A stretch of DNA of 23,966 bases, taken from CAZSLZ01 sp964607865. Its GTDB lineage: Bacteria > Vulcanimicrobiota > JAJTBE01 > CAZSLZ01. The notes beneath the pieces are model-generated. The model saw only the letters and a list, made by a program, of their open reading frames with translations. It was not told where the DNA came from and ran no database searches. The DNA lies in NCBI GenBank assembly GCA_964607865.1, contig CAZSLZ010000037.1, positions 1 through 23,966 on the forward strand. Reading direction: 5' to 3'. The position numbers were made by a program, and so were the translations under genes. How positions within the stretch are numbered: position 1 is the first letter of the stretch; each line of letters starts with the position of its first letter. Of this stretch, positions 1 through 8,114 are shown in pieces.

Positions 1-677
1 ATTCCACCTGCGAACTTATGGAATCTCTGCAGATATTGTCCGATTTGAACTTCAAGACTCTGCTCATATATTTTGACGCCACCAACGATGAACTTGTGAG
101 AAGATTCTCTGCCAATTACCGCCGGCACCCCAGGCTGAAAGAAGGGAAGCGAACCCTGGAGGCTATAAGGGAAGAAAGAGTTGCCCAGAAAGATATAAGA
201 GGGATGGCTGACAAGATTCTGGACACCAGCGACAAAACTGTTCACCAACTTAAAGAAGAAATTACCAGGCTGTTTTTCAAAAGCGAAGACGGCGCCTACC
301 CCATTACCATCACCATAATGTCTTTTGGTTATAAATACGGCATTCCCAGAGATGTGGATCTGCTTTTTGATGCCCGGGTTCTTCCCAACCCCTTTTACGA
401 TCTTGAATTACAACCATTGGACGGCACTAATGAAAAGATTCAGAAATTTGTGTTCAAGGAAAAAAAGGGAAACGAGTTTTTAAACCGCATTTGCGAACTT
501 GTCGATTTTCTGTTGCCTCAATATATCACAAAAGGGAAATCCCATCTGACCATAGGAATAGGATGCACCGGTGGTCAGCACCGCTCGGTGGCAGTGGCGG
601 ATAAAATTGCCAGTTATCTGAAAGAAAAGAAATACCAGGTTTTTGAGCAGCATCGTGACATTGTAACCCATACCTGA
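1..677 (+). CDS. rapZ: RapZ-family nucleotide-binding protein (5' partial)
   Basis: This is the C-terminal part of RapZ (YvcJ in Bacillus). In E. coli RapZ is the RNase adapter that controls glucosamine-6-phosphate synthase; in other bacteria it is a P-loop nucleotide-binding protein. The reading frame is open from base 3 with no start, so the gene begins outside the window and the N-terminal Walker A region is missing. Diagnostic stretches are YFDATNDELVRRFSANYRRHP with HP and EER motifs, SFGYKYGIPRDVDLLFDARV followed by LPNP, and IGCTGGQHRSV near the end, all characteristic of the family. The stop lies 2 bases before the yvcK start, so the two are probably translationally coupled, matching the conserved yvcJ-yvcK order. 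The usual third gene, whiA, is absent. Identity is near certain; the regulatory target here is unknown. Confidence 0.96.
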   Translation, partial: STCELMESLQILSDLNFKTLLIYFDATNDELVRRFSANYRRHPRLKEGKRTLEAIREERVAQKDIRGMADKILDTSDKTVHQLKEEITRLFFKSEDGAYPITITIMSFGYKYGIPRDVDLLFDARVLPNPFYDLELQPLDGTNEKIQKFVFKEKKGNEFLNRICELVDFLLPQYITKGKSHLTIGIGCTGGQHRSVAVADKIASYLKEKKYQVFEQHRDIVTHT

Positions 678-679
678 TT

Positions 680-2002
680 ATGAACATTCTGAAAAAAATA
701 TTTAAAAAATTCTATAACCTTATCAAGTGGCTTATTCCCGGAATGAAAGTCAAGCGTTGGCTGTTCCTCTTCTGGATAGGCCTTACCATATTCAGCATAG
801 GGCTGATTCTCTACACCCAGATAACCCCTTTTATTGAAATGGAAATGTGGGTGGTCAACCTTATTCATCAATTGACCGGACAGGTTGTAAAATCCCAGGT
901 TGTGGATCTGGCCCTGATTCTGATAGGCCTGATTCTTATCATCATCAGTGTTCGCCAGTGGTTCATGTCTATCTACCGTACCGTGATGCCCAATCAGTCC
1001 CGGGACCTGGTGGATGTAATGTACGAGAAACATCATTTGCGCCATGGTTCCAGAATTTTGACAATTGGCGGAGGCACCGGCCTTTCCAGCCTTTTAAGAG
1101 GGCTGAAGAAATATACCACCAATACCACAGCTGTGGTTACAGTGGCAGATGATGGGGGTTCTTCTGGCAGGCTGAGAAAAGAAATGGGGGTTCTGCCTCC
1201 TGGGGATATCCGTAACTGCCTCGTAGCCTTGGCCGATGAAGAAAATTTAATGGGAGATCTTTTCCAGTTCCGGTTTGCCGACGGTGAATCTTTAGAAGGC
1301 CATAACTTCGGTAACCTTTTTCTGGTGGCAATGACCTCCATTACCGGAGATTTTGACCAGGCTATAAAACAATCCAGCAAGATTCTTGCCATTCAGGGAC
1401 GGGTTCTGCCCGCCACCCTCAGCCCGGTAACCCTTTGCGCCATAATGGAAGATGGCAGGGTGGTGGAAGGTGAGTCCTCCATAACCAACGACGGCCAAAA
1501 AATCCAGAAAGTTTATCTGAAACCTTCCAGCATATCCCCACCCGAGGAAGTTATGGAAGCCATAATGGATGCGGAGTTAATTATAATGGGGCCTGGCAGT
1601 TTATATACAAGCGTTCTGCCCAACCTTATAATGAAAGGCATGGTTTCAGCCATCAACCGCGCCAGCGCTCCCAAGGTCTATGTCTGCAACGTGATGACCC
1701 AGCCCGGCGAAACCGACGGCTTTAAAGCTTCCGATCACCTCAGGGCGCTTCTTGACCAGGCGACGGGGTTAAAAATTGACTACTGCCTGGTAAACAATCA
1801 GGATCCCCCGTCGGAACTGGTGGAGAAATATGAAGAAAAAAATCAATACCCAGTAAAACCCGATCTGGAAAATATAGAAAAAATGGGCATAACCCCCATA
1901 ACCGCATCGTTAATTTCCACCGCCGATCTGGTTCGCCATAACCCGGAAAAATTAGCTGAACGAATTGTAAAATTAATGGAGGAAAATAAACAGAAAAAGT
2001 AA
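680..2002 (+). CDS. yvcK: YvcK/CofD-like protein with N-terminal membrane anchor
   Basis: YvcK family (gluconeogenesis factor; CofD-like fold), linked in Bacillus and Mycobacterium to growth on gluconeogenic carbon and to cell-wall homeostasis through UDP-sugar binding. The core begins near residue 124 with the glycine-rich GGGTGLSSLLRGL (about 130-142) and VADDGGSSGRLR (about 155-166), followed by PPGDIRNCLVAL and the late motif GPGSLYTSVLPNL. The protein is 440 residues, against roughly 300-320 for short family members. The extra ~120 residues hold a basic amphipathic start and two predicted membrane helices (about 27-46 and 74-92), so the catalytic-like core should be membrane-tethered. 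ATG at 680 follows the rapZ stop by 2 bases with no strong ribosome-binding site, consistent with coupling. Confidence 0.95.
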   Translation: MNILKKIFKKFYNLIKWLIPGMKVKRWLFLFWIGLTIFSIGLILYTQITPFIEMEMWVVNLIHQLTGQVVKSQVVDLALILIGLILIIISVRQWFMSIYRTVMPNQSRDLVDVMYEKHHLRHGSRILTIGGGTGLSSLLRGLKKYTTNTTAVVTVADDGGSSGRLRKEMGVLPPGDIRNCLVALADEENLMGDLFQFRFADGESLEGHNFGNLFLVAMTSITGDFDQAIKQSSKILAIQGRVLPATLSPVTLCAIMEDGRVVEGESSITNDGQKIQKVYLKPSSISPPEEVMEAIMDAELIIMGPGSLYTSVLPNLIMKGMVSAINRASAPKVYVCNVMTQPGETDGFKASDHLRALLDQATGLKIDYCLVNNQDPPSELVEKYEEKNQYPVKPDLENIEKMGITPITASLISTADLVRHNPEKLAERIVKLMEENKQKK

Positions 2003-2039
2003 AAATTGAATATTTATAAAACGAGAAGGAGATATGGAG

Positions 2040-2462
2040 ATGGATTTTAAACGAGTTGGCACAACTTATATTGTAAGGCTATATAAAGGAGAGGAAATCG
2101 GCGCTTCCCTCAAGGAATTCGCCAGAAAATACGGGATAACTGCAGGGTTTATTAACGGCATAGGGGCTGTTGACGATGTAATTCTGGGTTATTTTCACAT
2201 GGGAAAAAAGATCTATATTGAAGAACATTTAGAAGAAGATTTCGAACTTCTGAGCCTGATGGGCAATTTTGCCCTGATTGATGACGAGCCTTTTGCCCAC
2301 TTACATATTATGTTGGGCCGGGATAATTACCAGGTAATAGGAGGGCACATGGTTCAGGCCAGGGTAAGTGTAACCTGTGAAATATATATTCAGGCAGCAG
2401 ATACCATAATTAAAAGAGTTCTGGACGAAGGTTCGGGCCTGAAGTTAATGGATTTAAGTTAA
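2040..2462 (+). CDS. PPC/DUF296-domain protein
   Basis: Single PPC (plants and prokaryotes conserved, DUF296) domain, about 140 residues, which is the usual size for stand-alone bacterial members. The conserved shape is visible: an early LYKGEEIGASLKEFARKYGI strand-helix, the glycine-rich FINGIGAVDD, GYFHMGKK, the histidine motif FAHLHIMLGRD, and GGHMVQARVSVTCEIYI near the end. The three histidines are the conserved cluster of this fold, which forms trimers. No AT-hook is present, so DNA binding should not be assumed; the bacterial function is unknown. An ATG at 2034 lies only 2 bases after AGGAG (2027-2031), whereas the ATG at 2040 has an 8-base spacing, so I prefer 2040. It lies 37 bases after yvcK and is probably cotranscribed with it. 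Confidence 0.88.
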   Translation: MDFKRVGTTYIVRLYKGEEIGASLKEFARKYGITAGFINGIGAVDDVILGYFHMGKKIYIEEHLEEDFELLSLMGNFALIDDEPFAHLHIMLGRDNYQVIGGHMVQARVSVTCEIYIQAADTIIKRVLDEGSGLKLMDLS

Positions 2463-2538
2463 AACCTTATATTTTACTGCCAGTAAAGGATTTTATAAGA
2501 TTACTGTCAAAAGAAACCAACAATAATAAACCATACCC

Positions 2539-2553
2539 CCCGAGTTTTTCGGG
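2539..2553 (+). other. Small hairpin before the preT-like gene
   Basis: CCCGA / GTTTT loop / TCGGG forms a 5-bp perfect stem 7 bases upstream of the GGGAG ribosome-binding site of the next gene. A second small inverted repeat, TTTACTG C CAGTAAA, lies at 2473-2487 just after the PPC gene. Either could be a weak terminator or a leader structure; neither has a convincing T-tract. Confidence 0.35.
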
Positions 2554-2572
2554 TAAGAAAGGGAGTGTCATC

Positions 2573-4354
2573 TTGCATCAACCCAGAATTGCAGAGGATT
2601 TCAGAGAAATTCTTCCTGATTTTTTACCGGAAGAGGCTATTCTTGAGGCCCAGCGTTGTTTATACTGTTTTGATGCCCCTTGTAGACAGGGATGTCCTGC
2701 AAATATAGATATACCAAGTTTTATTGAGTCAATAAGAACCGGCAACCTGAAAAGGGCTGCCAGGCTTATTAACGATGCCAATCCTCTGGGTTCGGTATGC
2801 GGCAGGGTTTGCCCTGTGGAAAGACTTTGCGAGGAAAAATGTATATCGGCGAAACTTGGCAAACCAATCCAGATTGGCATGCTTCAGCGCTATGCAATGG
2901 ACAACGCCGACTATATGCCTGAACCAGCAGAAATAAAGGATGATTACCAGGTAGCTGTGGTAGGTTCCGGCCCTTCAGGGCTGGCCTGCGCTAGGGAGCT
3001 GGTTCGAAACGGTATAAAAGCTACGGTTTTTGAATCAAAAAACAAGGCCGGCGGAATGGTATCTTATGGAGTGCCTCAATACAGATGCCCCCACGGGGTT
3101 ACCAGCAGAGAAGTTGAGAGAATTGAACACGAGGGAGTGGAAATAAAAACCGCAACCCCGGTAAATCAGGAAGTAAAAAGACTTTTCGATATGGGTTATG
3201 ATGCGGTTTATATAGCTGTAGGGCTTACCCGCACCAAACGCCCGGAAATGCCCGGTTTGAATTTACGCGGCGTTTATATGGGGTTGGATTTTCTGAACCG
3301 AATCGGCTCGGGGAATCCTCCTGAAGTGGGTAAGCGTGCCATAGTGGTTGGTGGCGGAGATACCGCCCTGGACTGCGCTCGAAGCGCACTGAGGCTTGGA
3401 GCGCAAACAGCTTCAATTATGTACCGTCGCTCAATGGTAGAAATGCCCGCTGACCAAAGAGAACTGGAAGAAGCCCTGGAAGAAGGAATTGTTTTCAGAA
3501 CCCTTACCCAGCCCGTAGCTCTTCATGGAGATGACCAGGATATTCTGAGGGCAGTTGAGGCAGTAACTATTAAATTAGGCAACCCAGATGCATCGGGCCG
3601 TCGCACGCCCAAGGAAGTGAAAGGCTCCAATTTCAGGCTGCCCTGCAACACTTTCATATTTGCCACAGGTTCAGAACCCTCCGGCTTGCTAAAACGTTTG
3701 ATTCCCGATGCCAGGTTCAACGATAAATATCCCGTGGTAGATCCCATTACCTTCCAGACTTCAATTAAGGGCGTCTTCTGCGGAGGTGACGTTGTGAACC
3801 GTGGCGCCACTGTGGTTGAGGCTGTCAGGGAAGGCAAAATGGCCGCCCAGGGAATTATGAATTATCTGGAAACCAGAGGAGAAGAAGTGGAAGAAGAACT
3901 GGACATTCCCGAAGAAATCGTTCCTGATGCTTCACTGGATTCCCAGATAACCGAGGAAGTCGAAACTGAAAAAGAAGAGGAAGACACCGAAGAAGTGGCA
4001 CAGGCCATTGAGGAACAGGACGAAATGATACCTGTTCTTGAAGAAGAAAAAGAAGAGGTTGAAGCTGAAACGGAAGCTGAGGAAAAAGCTGAAGTTGAAG
4101 TTGAAACCGGGGAAGAACCCCTGCCCATCACTGACTCAGTTATCCGCGAAGCTCCTGAAGTCAGTTCGGTTTTAAAGGAAATGGAAGAAACCGAAGAAGC
4201 TGAAGCTGAGGAAGAGGAGTTCGAGGACGAGGAAGAGGAGTTGGGCGAAGAGGAATTGGCATCCCAGGTAAAGGACAACCCCGAAAAGGCCAGCCGACGA
4301 GACGAACTTAAGAAAAAATGGCGAGAAAAACTGCGGAAAAAACGCGGTAGATAG
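2573..4354 (+). CDS. PreT-like NAD(P)H/FAD iron-sulfur oxidoreductase with acidic tail
   Basis: Flavoprotein of the GltD/PreT group: the electron-input half of dihydropyrimidine-dehydrogenase-like enzymes. TTG start, 7 bases after GGGAG. Domains: an N-terminal 2x[4Fe-4S] region with Cys 29, 32, 37, 41 (spacing as in mammalian DPD) and Cys 76, 80, 86, 90; the following PIQIGMLQRYA carries a glutamine at about the position of the unusual DPD cluster ligand, favouring DPD-type over GltD. FAD-binding GSGPSG is at 131-136, NADPH-binding GGGDTA at 260-265, and the closing GGDVV at about 404-408. The catalytic part ends near residue 432, the normal PreT length. After it come ~130 residues dominated by Glu (about 436-566) and a Lys/Arg-rich end, not known to me in PreT. 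It lies 41 bases upstream of the preA-like gene, so the two products probably form one complex. Confidence 0.88.
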   Translation: MHQPRIAEDFREILPDFLPEEAILEAQRCLYCFDAPCRQGCPANIDIPSFIESIRTGNLKRAARLINDANPLGSVCGRVCPVERLCEEKCISAKLGKPIQIGMLQRYAMDNADYMPEPAEIKDDYQVAVVGSGPSGLACARELVRNGIKATVFESKNKAGGMVSYGVPQYRCPHGVTSREVERIEHEGVEIKTATPVNQEVKRLFDMGYDAVYIAVGLTRTKRPEMPGLNLRGVYMGLDFLNRIGSGNPPEVGKRAIVVGGGDTALDCARSALRLGAQTASIMYRRSMVEMPADQRELEEALEEGIVFRTLTQPVALHGDDQDILRAVEAVTIKLGNPDASGRRTPKEVKGSNFRLPCNTFIFATGSEPSGLLKRLIPDARFNDKYPVVDPITFQTSIKGVFCGGDVVNRGATVVEAVREGKMAAQGIMNYLETRGEEVEEELDIPEEIVPDASLDSQITEEVETEKEEEDTEEVAQAIEEQDEMIPVLEEEKEEVEAETEAEEKAEVEVETGEEPLPITDSVIREAPEVSSVLKEMEETEEAEAEEEEFEDEEEELGEEELASQVKDNPEKASRRDELKKKWREKLRKKRGR

Positions 4355-4395
4355 CTTGAAATATAAATATTAAACTCTGTTTATGAGGAGGACAA

Positions 4396-5694
4396 ATGGG
4401 AGTAGATCTTAGCGTAGAATTTTGTGGAGTTAAATTCCCCAATCCTTATGTATTGGCGGCAGCTCCTCCCACAGATAAACCCGATATGATAAGGCGGGGC
4501 TTCGAGGCCGGCTGGGGTGGTGCAATTATTAAAACCCTGTCAGTAAAAGAAGAACCCGTAAGCCTGGTGTATCCCATGATGCATGGAAGAGGCCATCAGG
4601 GTAAACCCCTTATGGGGCTGGAAAACATCGACCTTATTTCGGAACACGATGTGGACGTCTGGCTTCCTGAAATTACTAAAATTAAACAGGAATTTCCCGA
4701 TAATATTCTGATTGCCAGTATTATGGCATCCTCCAGGGAGGATTGGCAGGATCTGGTTAGCAGATTACAGGAAGCGGGAATTGATATGATAGAATGCAGT
4801 TTCTCCTGCCCCCACGGCATGCCGGACCGGGGCATGGGAAGCACTATCGGGCAGAACCCGGAATTAACCGAGAGAACCGCCCGCTGGGTAAAAGAAGCTG
4901 CAGAAGTTCCGGTGATAATAAAATTGACCCCAAATATTACGGATATAACCACCTCTGCCCAGGCTGTGAAAGATTCGGGGGCCGATGCGGTTTGCGCGAT
5001 TAATACGGTTAAAGGTTTACTGGGTTACAACCTGGATAACTGGTGCCCCTACCCCGAGGTTGGCGGAAAATCCACCTACGGCGGATATTCAGGCCCGGCG
5101 GTAAAGCCAATTGCGTTGAAATGCATCTCGGAAATTGCCAAAAAGGTTGATATACCCATCACCGGAGTGGGCGGTTTATGGGATTGGCAGGATGCGGTGG
5201 AATTTTTCCTCTCGGGAGCCAGTACGGTTCAATCCTGTACTGCGGTCATGGCTATGGGGTTCAGAATAATTGACGATCTTTGCGAGGGGCTTGCTAATTA
5301 TCTGGATTACAAGGGCATGAAATCGGTTCAGGAACTTATCGGCAAGGGCCTGCCCAACATAGTCCGACATGAAGACCTGAGCAGGGAGAACAAGGTAAGA
5401 TCTTATATAAACCAGGATCTTTGCATCAAGTGCGACCTTTGTTACATCGCCTGCCGCGACGGTGCCCATCAGGCAATTGAGCGGGAAGATACCACCCGCA
5501 GAGTGGAAACCAACACCGAAAAATGTGTGGGTTGTGGTTTCTGTCCCTCGGTCTGCCCGGTTAATGCCATCAGCATGGTCCCTTTTAGCGAGGAAGAAGG
5601 CCGGGAAATCATAGATATGGCTGAAGAACCCATCCGGGAAGATACTTCCGAGGAAATACCAGCCCTGGTGATAGAAGATGATAACGAATTTTAA
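4396..5694 (+). CDS. PreA-like dihydropyrimidine dehydrogenase subunit (FMN, 2x[4Fe-4S])
   Basis: FMN-binding TIM barrel of the dihydroorotate/dihydropyrimidine dehydrogenase family, fused to a C-terminal ferredoxin domain. Barrel motifs: NPYVLAAAPPT near the N-terminus, SCPHGMPDRGMG at 137-148, KLTPNITDI at 176-184, AINTVKG at 201-207 and GVGGLWDW at 257-264. Two 4Fe-4S motifs follow: CIKCDLCYIAC (343-353) and CVGCGFCPSVCP (377-388). Pairing with the upstream FAD/Fe-S gene matches bacterial PreT-PreA, which reduces uracil/thymine or works in the reverse direction. However, the residue aligned with the catalytic cysteine of human DPD (GLACGQ) is Ile151 (GSTIGQ), and no dihydropyrimidinase or ureidopropionase gene is nearby, so the true substrate is uncertain. 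Ribosome-binding site AGGAGG is at 4386-4391. The C-terminal ~35 residues are acidic. Confidence 0.9.
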   Translation: MGVDLSVEFCGVKFPNPYVLAAAPPTDKPDMIRRGFEAGWGGAIIKTLSVKEEPVSLVYPMMHGRGHQGKPLMGLENIDLISEHDVDVWLPEITKIKQEFPDNILIASIMASSREDWQDLVSRLQEAGIDMIECSFSCPHGMPDRGMGSTIGQNPELTERTARWVKEAAEVPVIIKLTPNITDITTSAQAVKDSGADAVCAINTVKGLLGYNLDNWCPYPEVGGKSTYGGYSGPAVKPIALKCISEIAKKVDIPITGVGGLWDWQDAVEFFLSGASTVQSCTAVMAMGFRIIDDLCEGLANYLDYKGMKSVQELIGKGLPNIVRHEDLSRENKVRSYINQDLCIKCDLCYIACRDGAHQAIEREDTTRRVETNTEKCVGCGFCPSVCPVNAISMVPFSEEEGREIIDMAEEPIREDTSEEIPALVIEDDNEF

Positions 5695-5713
5695 ATTCTA
5701 TTCATATAAAGAT

Positions 5714-5740
5714 AAAAAGGTTGGCTCAGCCAGCCTTTTT
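5714..5740 (+). terminator. Rho-independent terminator after the preA-like gene
   Basis: AAAAAGGTTGGCT pairs with AGCCAGCCTTTTT across a minimal loop, with one G-T wobble, followed by further T. It starts 19 bases after the preA-like stop codon and separates that unit from the flagellar genes. Confidence 0.9.
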
Positions 5741-5863
5741 TATTTGAGAACATAGGATTTTAGCCAGAAAAATAAAAAATAAGAATAGAAATTCCATTCA
5801 GTTCACATAAAAATAAAGAAGAAATTCTGGTTTTTGTAAATTACGTAAACCGGAGGGAAAAAT

Positions 5864-6133
5864 ATGACAACCCGTGAGGTTACAACTATTGTAAGAGAAA
5901 TGTTGCTGATGTACAGTTACCTGGGAGGCCCCATAATTCTGGCAGGTATGGTTATGGGGTTACTGGTGGGGGTTTTTCAGACTGTCACCCAGGTACAGGA
6001 ACAGGCAGTCAATTTTGTTATAAAAATTGCCGCAACGGCAGCGGTGTTACTTTTTCTATCACCCTGGATGATTACCAAACTCATCGATTTCAGCTCCAAT
6101 ATTCTGGGAAACCTGGATAGATTTATAAGATAG
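5864..6133 (+). CDS. fliQ: Flagellar export apparatus protein FliQ
   Basis: FliQ is a small core subunit of the FliPQR export gate of the flagellar type III secretion system in the inner membrane. It is 89 residues long, the family size, with two membrane helices (about 17-41 and 51-74). The family-typical segments are the membrane-helix GGPIILAGMVMGLLVGVFQ and the short loop TQVQEQAVNFVIK. GGAGGG at 5852-5857 gives a 6-base spacing to ATG. It is the first gene of a tight fliQ-fliR-flhB-flhA run; the expected upstream neighbour fliP is not here. The 170-base gap before it contains the preceding terminator and presumably the promoter of this run. Confidence 0.95.
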   Translation: MTTREVTTIVREMLLMYSYLGGPIILAGMVMGLLVGVFQTVTQVQEQAVNFVIKIAATAAVLLFLSPWMITKLIDFSSNILGNLDRFIR

Positions 6134-6142
6134 GTAGTTAAT

Positions 6143-6910
6143 GTGAATGCAATTTTCAGTCAAGAAACTGCAATAACTTTTGTGTTGGTACTCTCTCGTA
6201 TCGGGGGGGTTATTATAGCCTCTCCTATTTTCAGTTCCCGAAGTATTCCCCGCAAAATAAAAGTAATTCTTGCATTGGTTATTGCGCTTATGGTCTTCCC
6301 TGCGCTTCCTACGGTAAAGAATTTTCCCCTTCAAACTGCTTATATGATTTACGAAATATTTTCCCAACTGGCATTGGGGCTTCTGGTTGGTTTTGCAGTA
6401 ACCCTTTTGTTTGCAGGATTGCAGGCTGCCGGTTCTATCATTGACTTTGTTATGGGTTTCAGTATGTCCACTGTGGTGGATCCGTCTTTCAATATGAATG
6501 CCTCGGTGGTTTCCCGTATGTATTACTTTCTGGCTCTTATTCTTTTTTTAATCATGGGTGGCCACCACTGGATTATTCTGGGGCTGATCAACAGTTTCAA
6601 AATAATTCCCATCCAGGCAACTCCAATTACGCCAGGGCTGATCGATTACATTATCCGGGCTTTTTCCGACATACTGCTAATCGCTTTCAATTGCGCAGCC
6701 CCCATATTAATCGCAATAATACTGGTGGATGTAACCGCTGGTTTTATCGCCCGTACTGCCCCCAAACTGAACATTTTATTTATAACCTTTCCTTTCAAGA
6801 TCGCCCTGGGTATGTTTCTGTTAACCGCCCTGCTGCCCACAACCCTGTTTGTTTTTGGAAGATGGCTTTCCGACTTGAAATCACCGTTGATAAGGTTTTT
6901 CTACATTTAG
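6143..6910 (+). CDS. fliR: Flagellar export apparatus protein FliR
   Basis: FliR completes the FliPQR export gate. It has 255 residues, normal for the family, and is strongly hydrophobic with about six membrane segments. Characteristic features are LSRIGGVIIASPIFSSR with the following PRKIK near the N-terminus, SIIDFVMGFSMSTVVDP in the middle, and the C-terminal APKLNILFITFPFKIALG. The start is GTG at 6143: the overlapping ATG at 6141 is out of frame and stops at once. It begins 9 bases after the fliQ stop with only a weak AGGT upstream, so coupling to fliQ is likely. Confidence 0.95.
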   Translation: MNAIFSQETAITFVLVLSRIGGVIIASPIFSSRSIPRKIKVILALVIALMVFPALPTVKNFPLQTAYMIYEIFSQLALGLLVGFAVTLLFAGLQAAGSIIDFVMGFSMSTVVDPSFNMNASVVSRMYYFLALILFLIMGGHHWIILGLINSFKIIPIQATPITPGLIDYIIRAFSDILLIAFNCAAPILIAIILVDVTAGFIARTAPKLNILFITFPFKIALGMFLLTALLPTTLFVFGRWLSDLKSPLIRFFYI

Positions 6911-6925
6911 GAAGGGGGTGAGGAT

Positions 6926-8089
6926 ATGGCTGACGACAAAACTGAACAACCAACTGCGCATAAACTTAGAGAAGCGCGGAAAAAAGGACAGGTGATCAAG
7001 TCCAACGATGCAGTATCAGCTATTGTTTTATTGGCTGTATTCATTTTCTTCAGCTCCATGGGGTCTTCCATGTTTAATAAGATCACAGAAATTGTTCAGT
7101 ATAATATTACAAATTTTTCAGAATACGAAGTTACCGCCAGCAATATCCGGGGAATTCTTATAAGAGCATTCGAGATACCTCTTTACACCCTGGTCCCCAT
7201 AGCCATGCTGGCTGTGGTGGCAGGCGTCTTCGGCCATCTCATTCAAACCGGCATTATGTTTTCCGGTGAAAGTATTAAATTCAGCCTGGAAAAAATGAAC
7301 CCGGTAGAAGGAACCAAAAAGATTTTTTCCAGCAAAAGTTTCATTGAATTATTAAAGGTGTTAATAAGAACTATTCTGATAGTGGCAGTATTCAGAAGTT
7401 ACCTGATGGCCAAATTGCCCGAATTGAAACAGGTACCCCGTATGTACATTTCCAATGTATTTCAGATATACGGTTCTACTTTACTGGGGCTTATGTCCAA
7501 ACTGGTGATGATAATGGTGGTAACCGGCGGGCTGGACTATTTTCTGCAAAGGTATCAATTCATGAAACAGATGATGATGACCAAGCATGAAATCAAGGAA
7601 GAGATGAAATCCACCGAAGGCGACCCGTTTATGAAACAGCGGATTCGGAGCAAATTGCAATCTATTATCAAGAAACGCATGCTGGAAGGAGTGGCAAAAT
7701 CCAGGGTGGTAATTACCAACCCGACTCATTTTGCAGTGGCTTTAAAATTTGACGAGGAAGAAGACGAAGCGCCATGGGTAATTGCCAAGGGGCAGGATTT
7801 AATGGCGGAACAGATAAAAAAACTGGCAAGAAAACATGAAGTTCAAATTGTAGAAAACAAACCGATTGCCCAGGCATTATATTGGGATGTGGAAGTGGGG
7901 GAAGAGATTCCCGAGGATCTTTATCAGGCAATAGCTGAGATTATAGCCTTTGTTGAAAGCCTGGAAATGGGCCTGGAAAATACCGGATTTACCCCCGATG
8001 GAATTCCTGACATGAATTCGGAAAATAATAAAGAACAAAACAAAGATAATGATAATATAGAAAATGACTATCCCGGTTGGGATCTATAA
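6926..8089 (+). CDS. flhB: Flagellar export switch protein FlhB
   Basis: FlhB switches export specificity from rod/hook to filament substrates by self-cleavage. The start follows a strong GGGGGTGAGG site. The N-terminal DKTEQPTAHKLREARKKGQV is the family signature. Four membrane helices fall at about 30-48, 88-110, 141-163 and 184-204. The autocleavage site NPTH is at 265-268 (context VITNPTHFAVAL), followed by the conserved VIAKGQDLMAEQIKKLA and ENKPIAQALY. Length is 387 residues; the last ~40 (from about 348) form a hydrophilic Asn/Asp/Glu-rich tail that goes beyond the conserved cytosolic domain. It starts 15 bases after fliR. Confidence 0.97.
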   Translation: MADDKTEQPTAHKLREARKKGQVIKSNDAVSAIVLLAVFIFFSSMGSSMFNKITEIVQYNITNFSEYEVTASNIRGILIRAFEIPLYTLVPIAMLAVVAGVFGHLIQTGIMFSGESIKFSLEKMNPVEGTKKIFSSKSFIELLKVLIRTILIVAVFRSYLMAKLPELKQVPRMYISNVFQIYGSTLLGLMSKLVMIMVVTGGLDYFLQRYQFMKQMMMTKHEIKEEMKSTEGDPFMKQRIRSKLQSIIKKRMLEGVAKSRVVITNPTHFAVALKFDEEEDEAPWVIAKGQDLMAEQIKKLARKHEVQIVENKPIAQALYWDVEVGEEIPEDLYQAIAEIIAFVESLEMGLENTGFTPDGIPDMNSENNKEQNKDNDNIENDYPGWDL

Positions 8090-8114
8090 AAGATCTTGAA
8101 AGGAGAGGAAGAAA

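Noticed and set aside
3862..4278. 138-codon minus-strand Ser-rich open frame
   Set aside because: Shadow of the Glu-rich tail of the PreT-like gene: Glu codons (GAA/GAG) read in antisense give Ser/Phe/Leu codons without stops.
2573..4354. Glutamate synthase small subunit (GltD)
   Set aside because: Shares the fold, but the cysteine spacing, the IQIGMLQ segment and the adjacent PreA-like gene point to the dihydropyrimidine-dehydrogenase type; no large glutamate synthase subunit is nearby.
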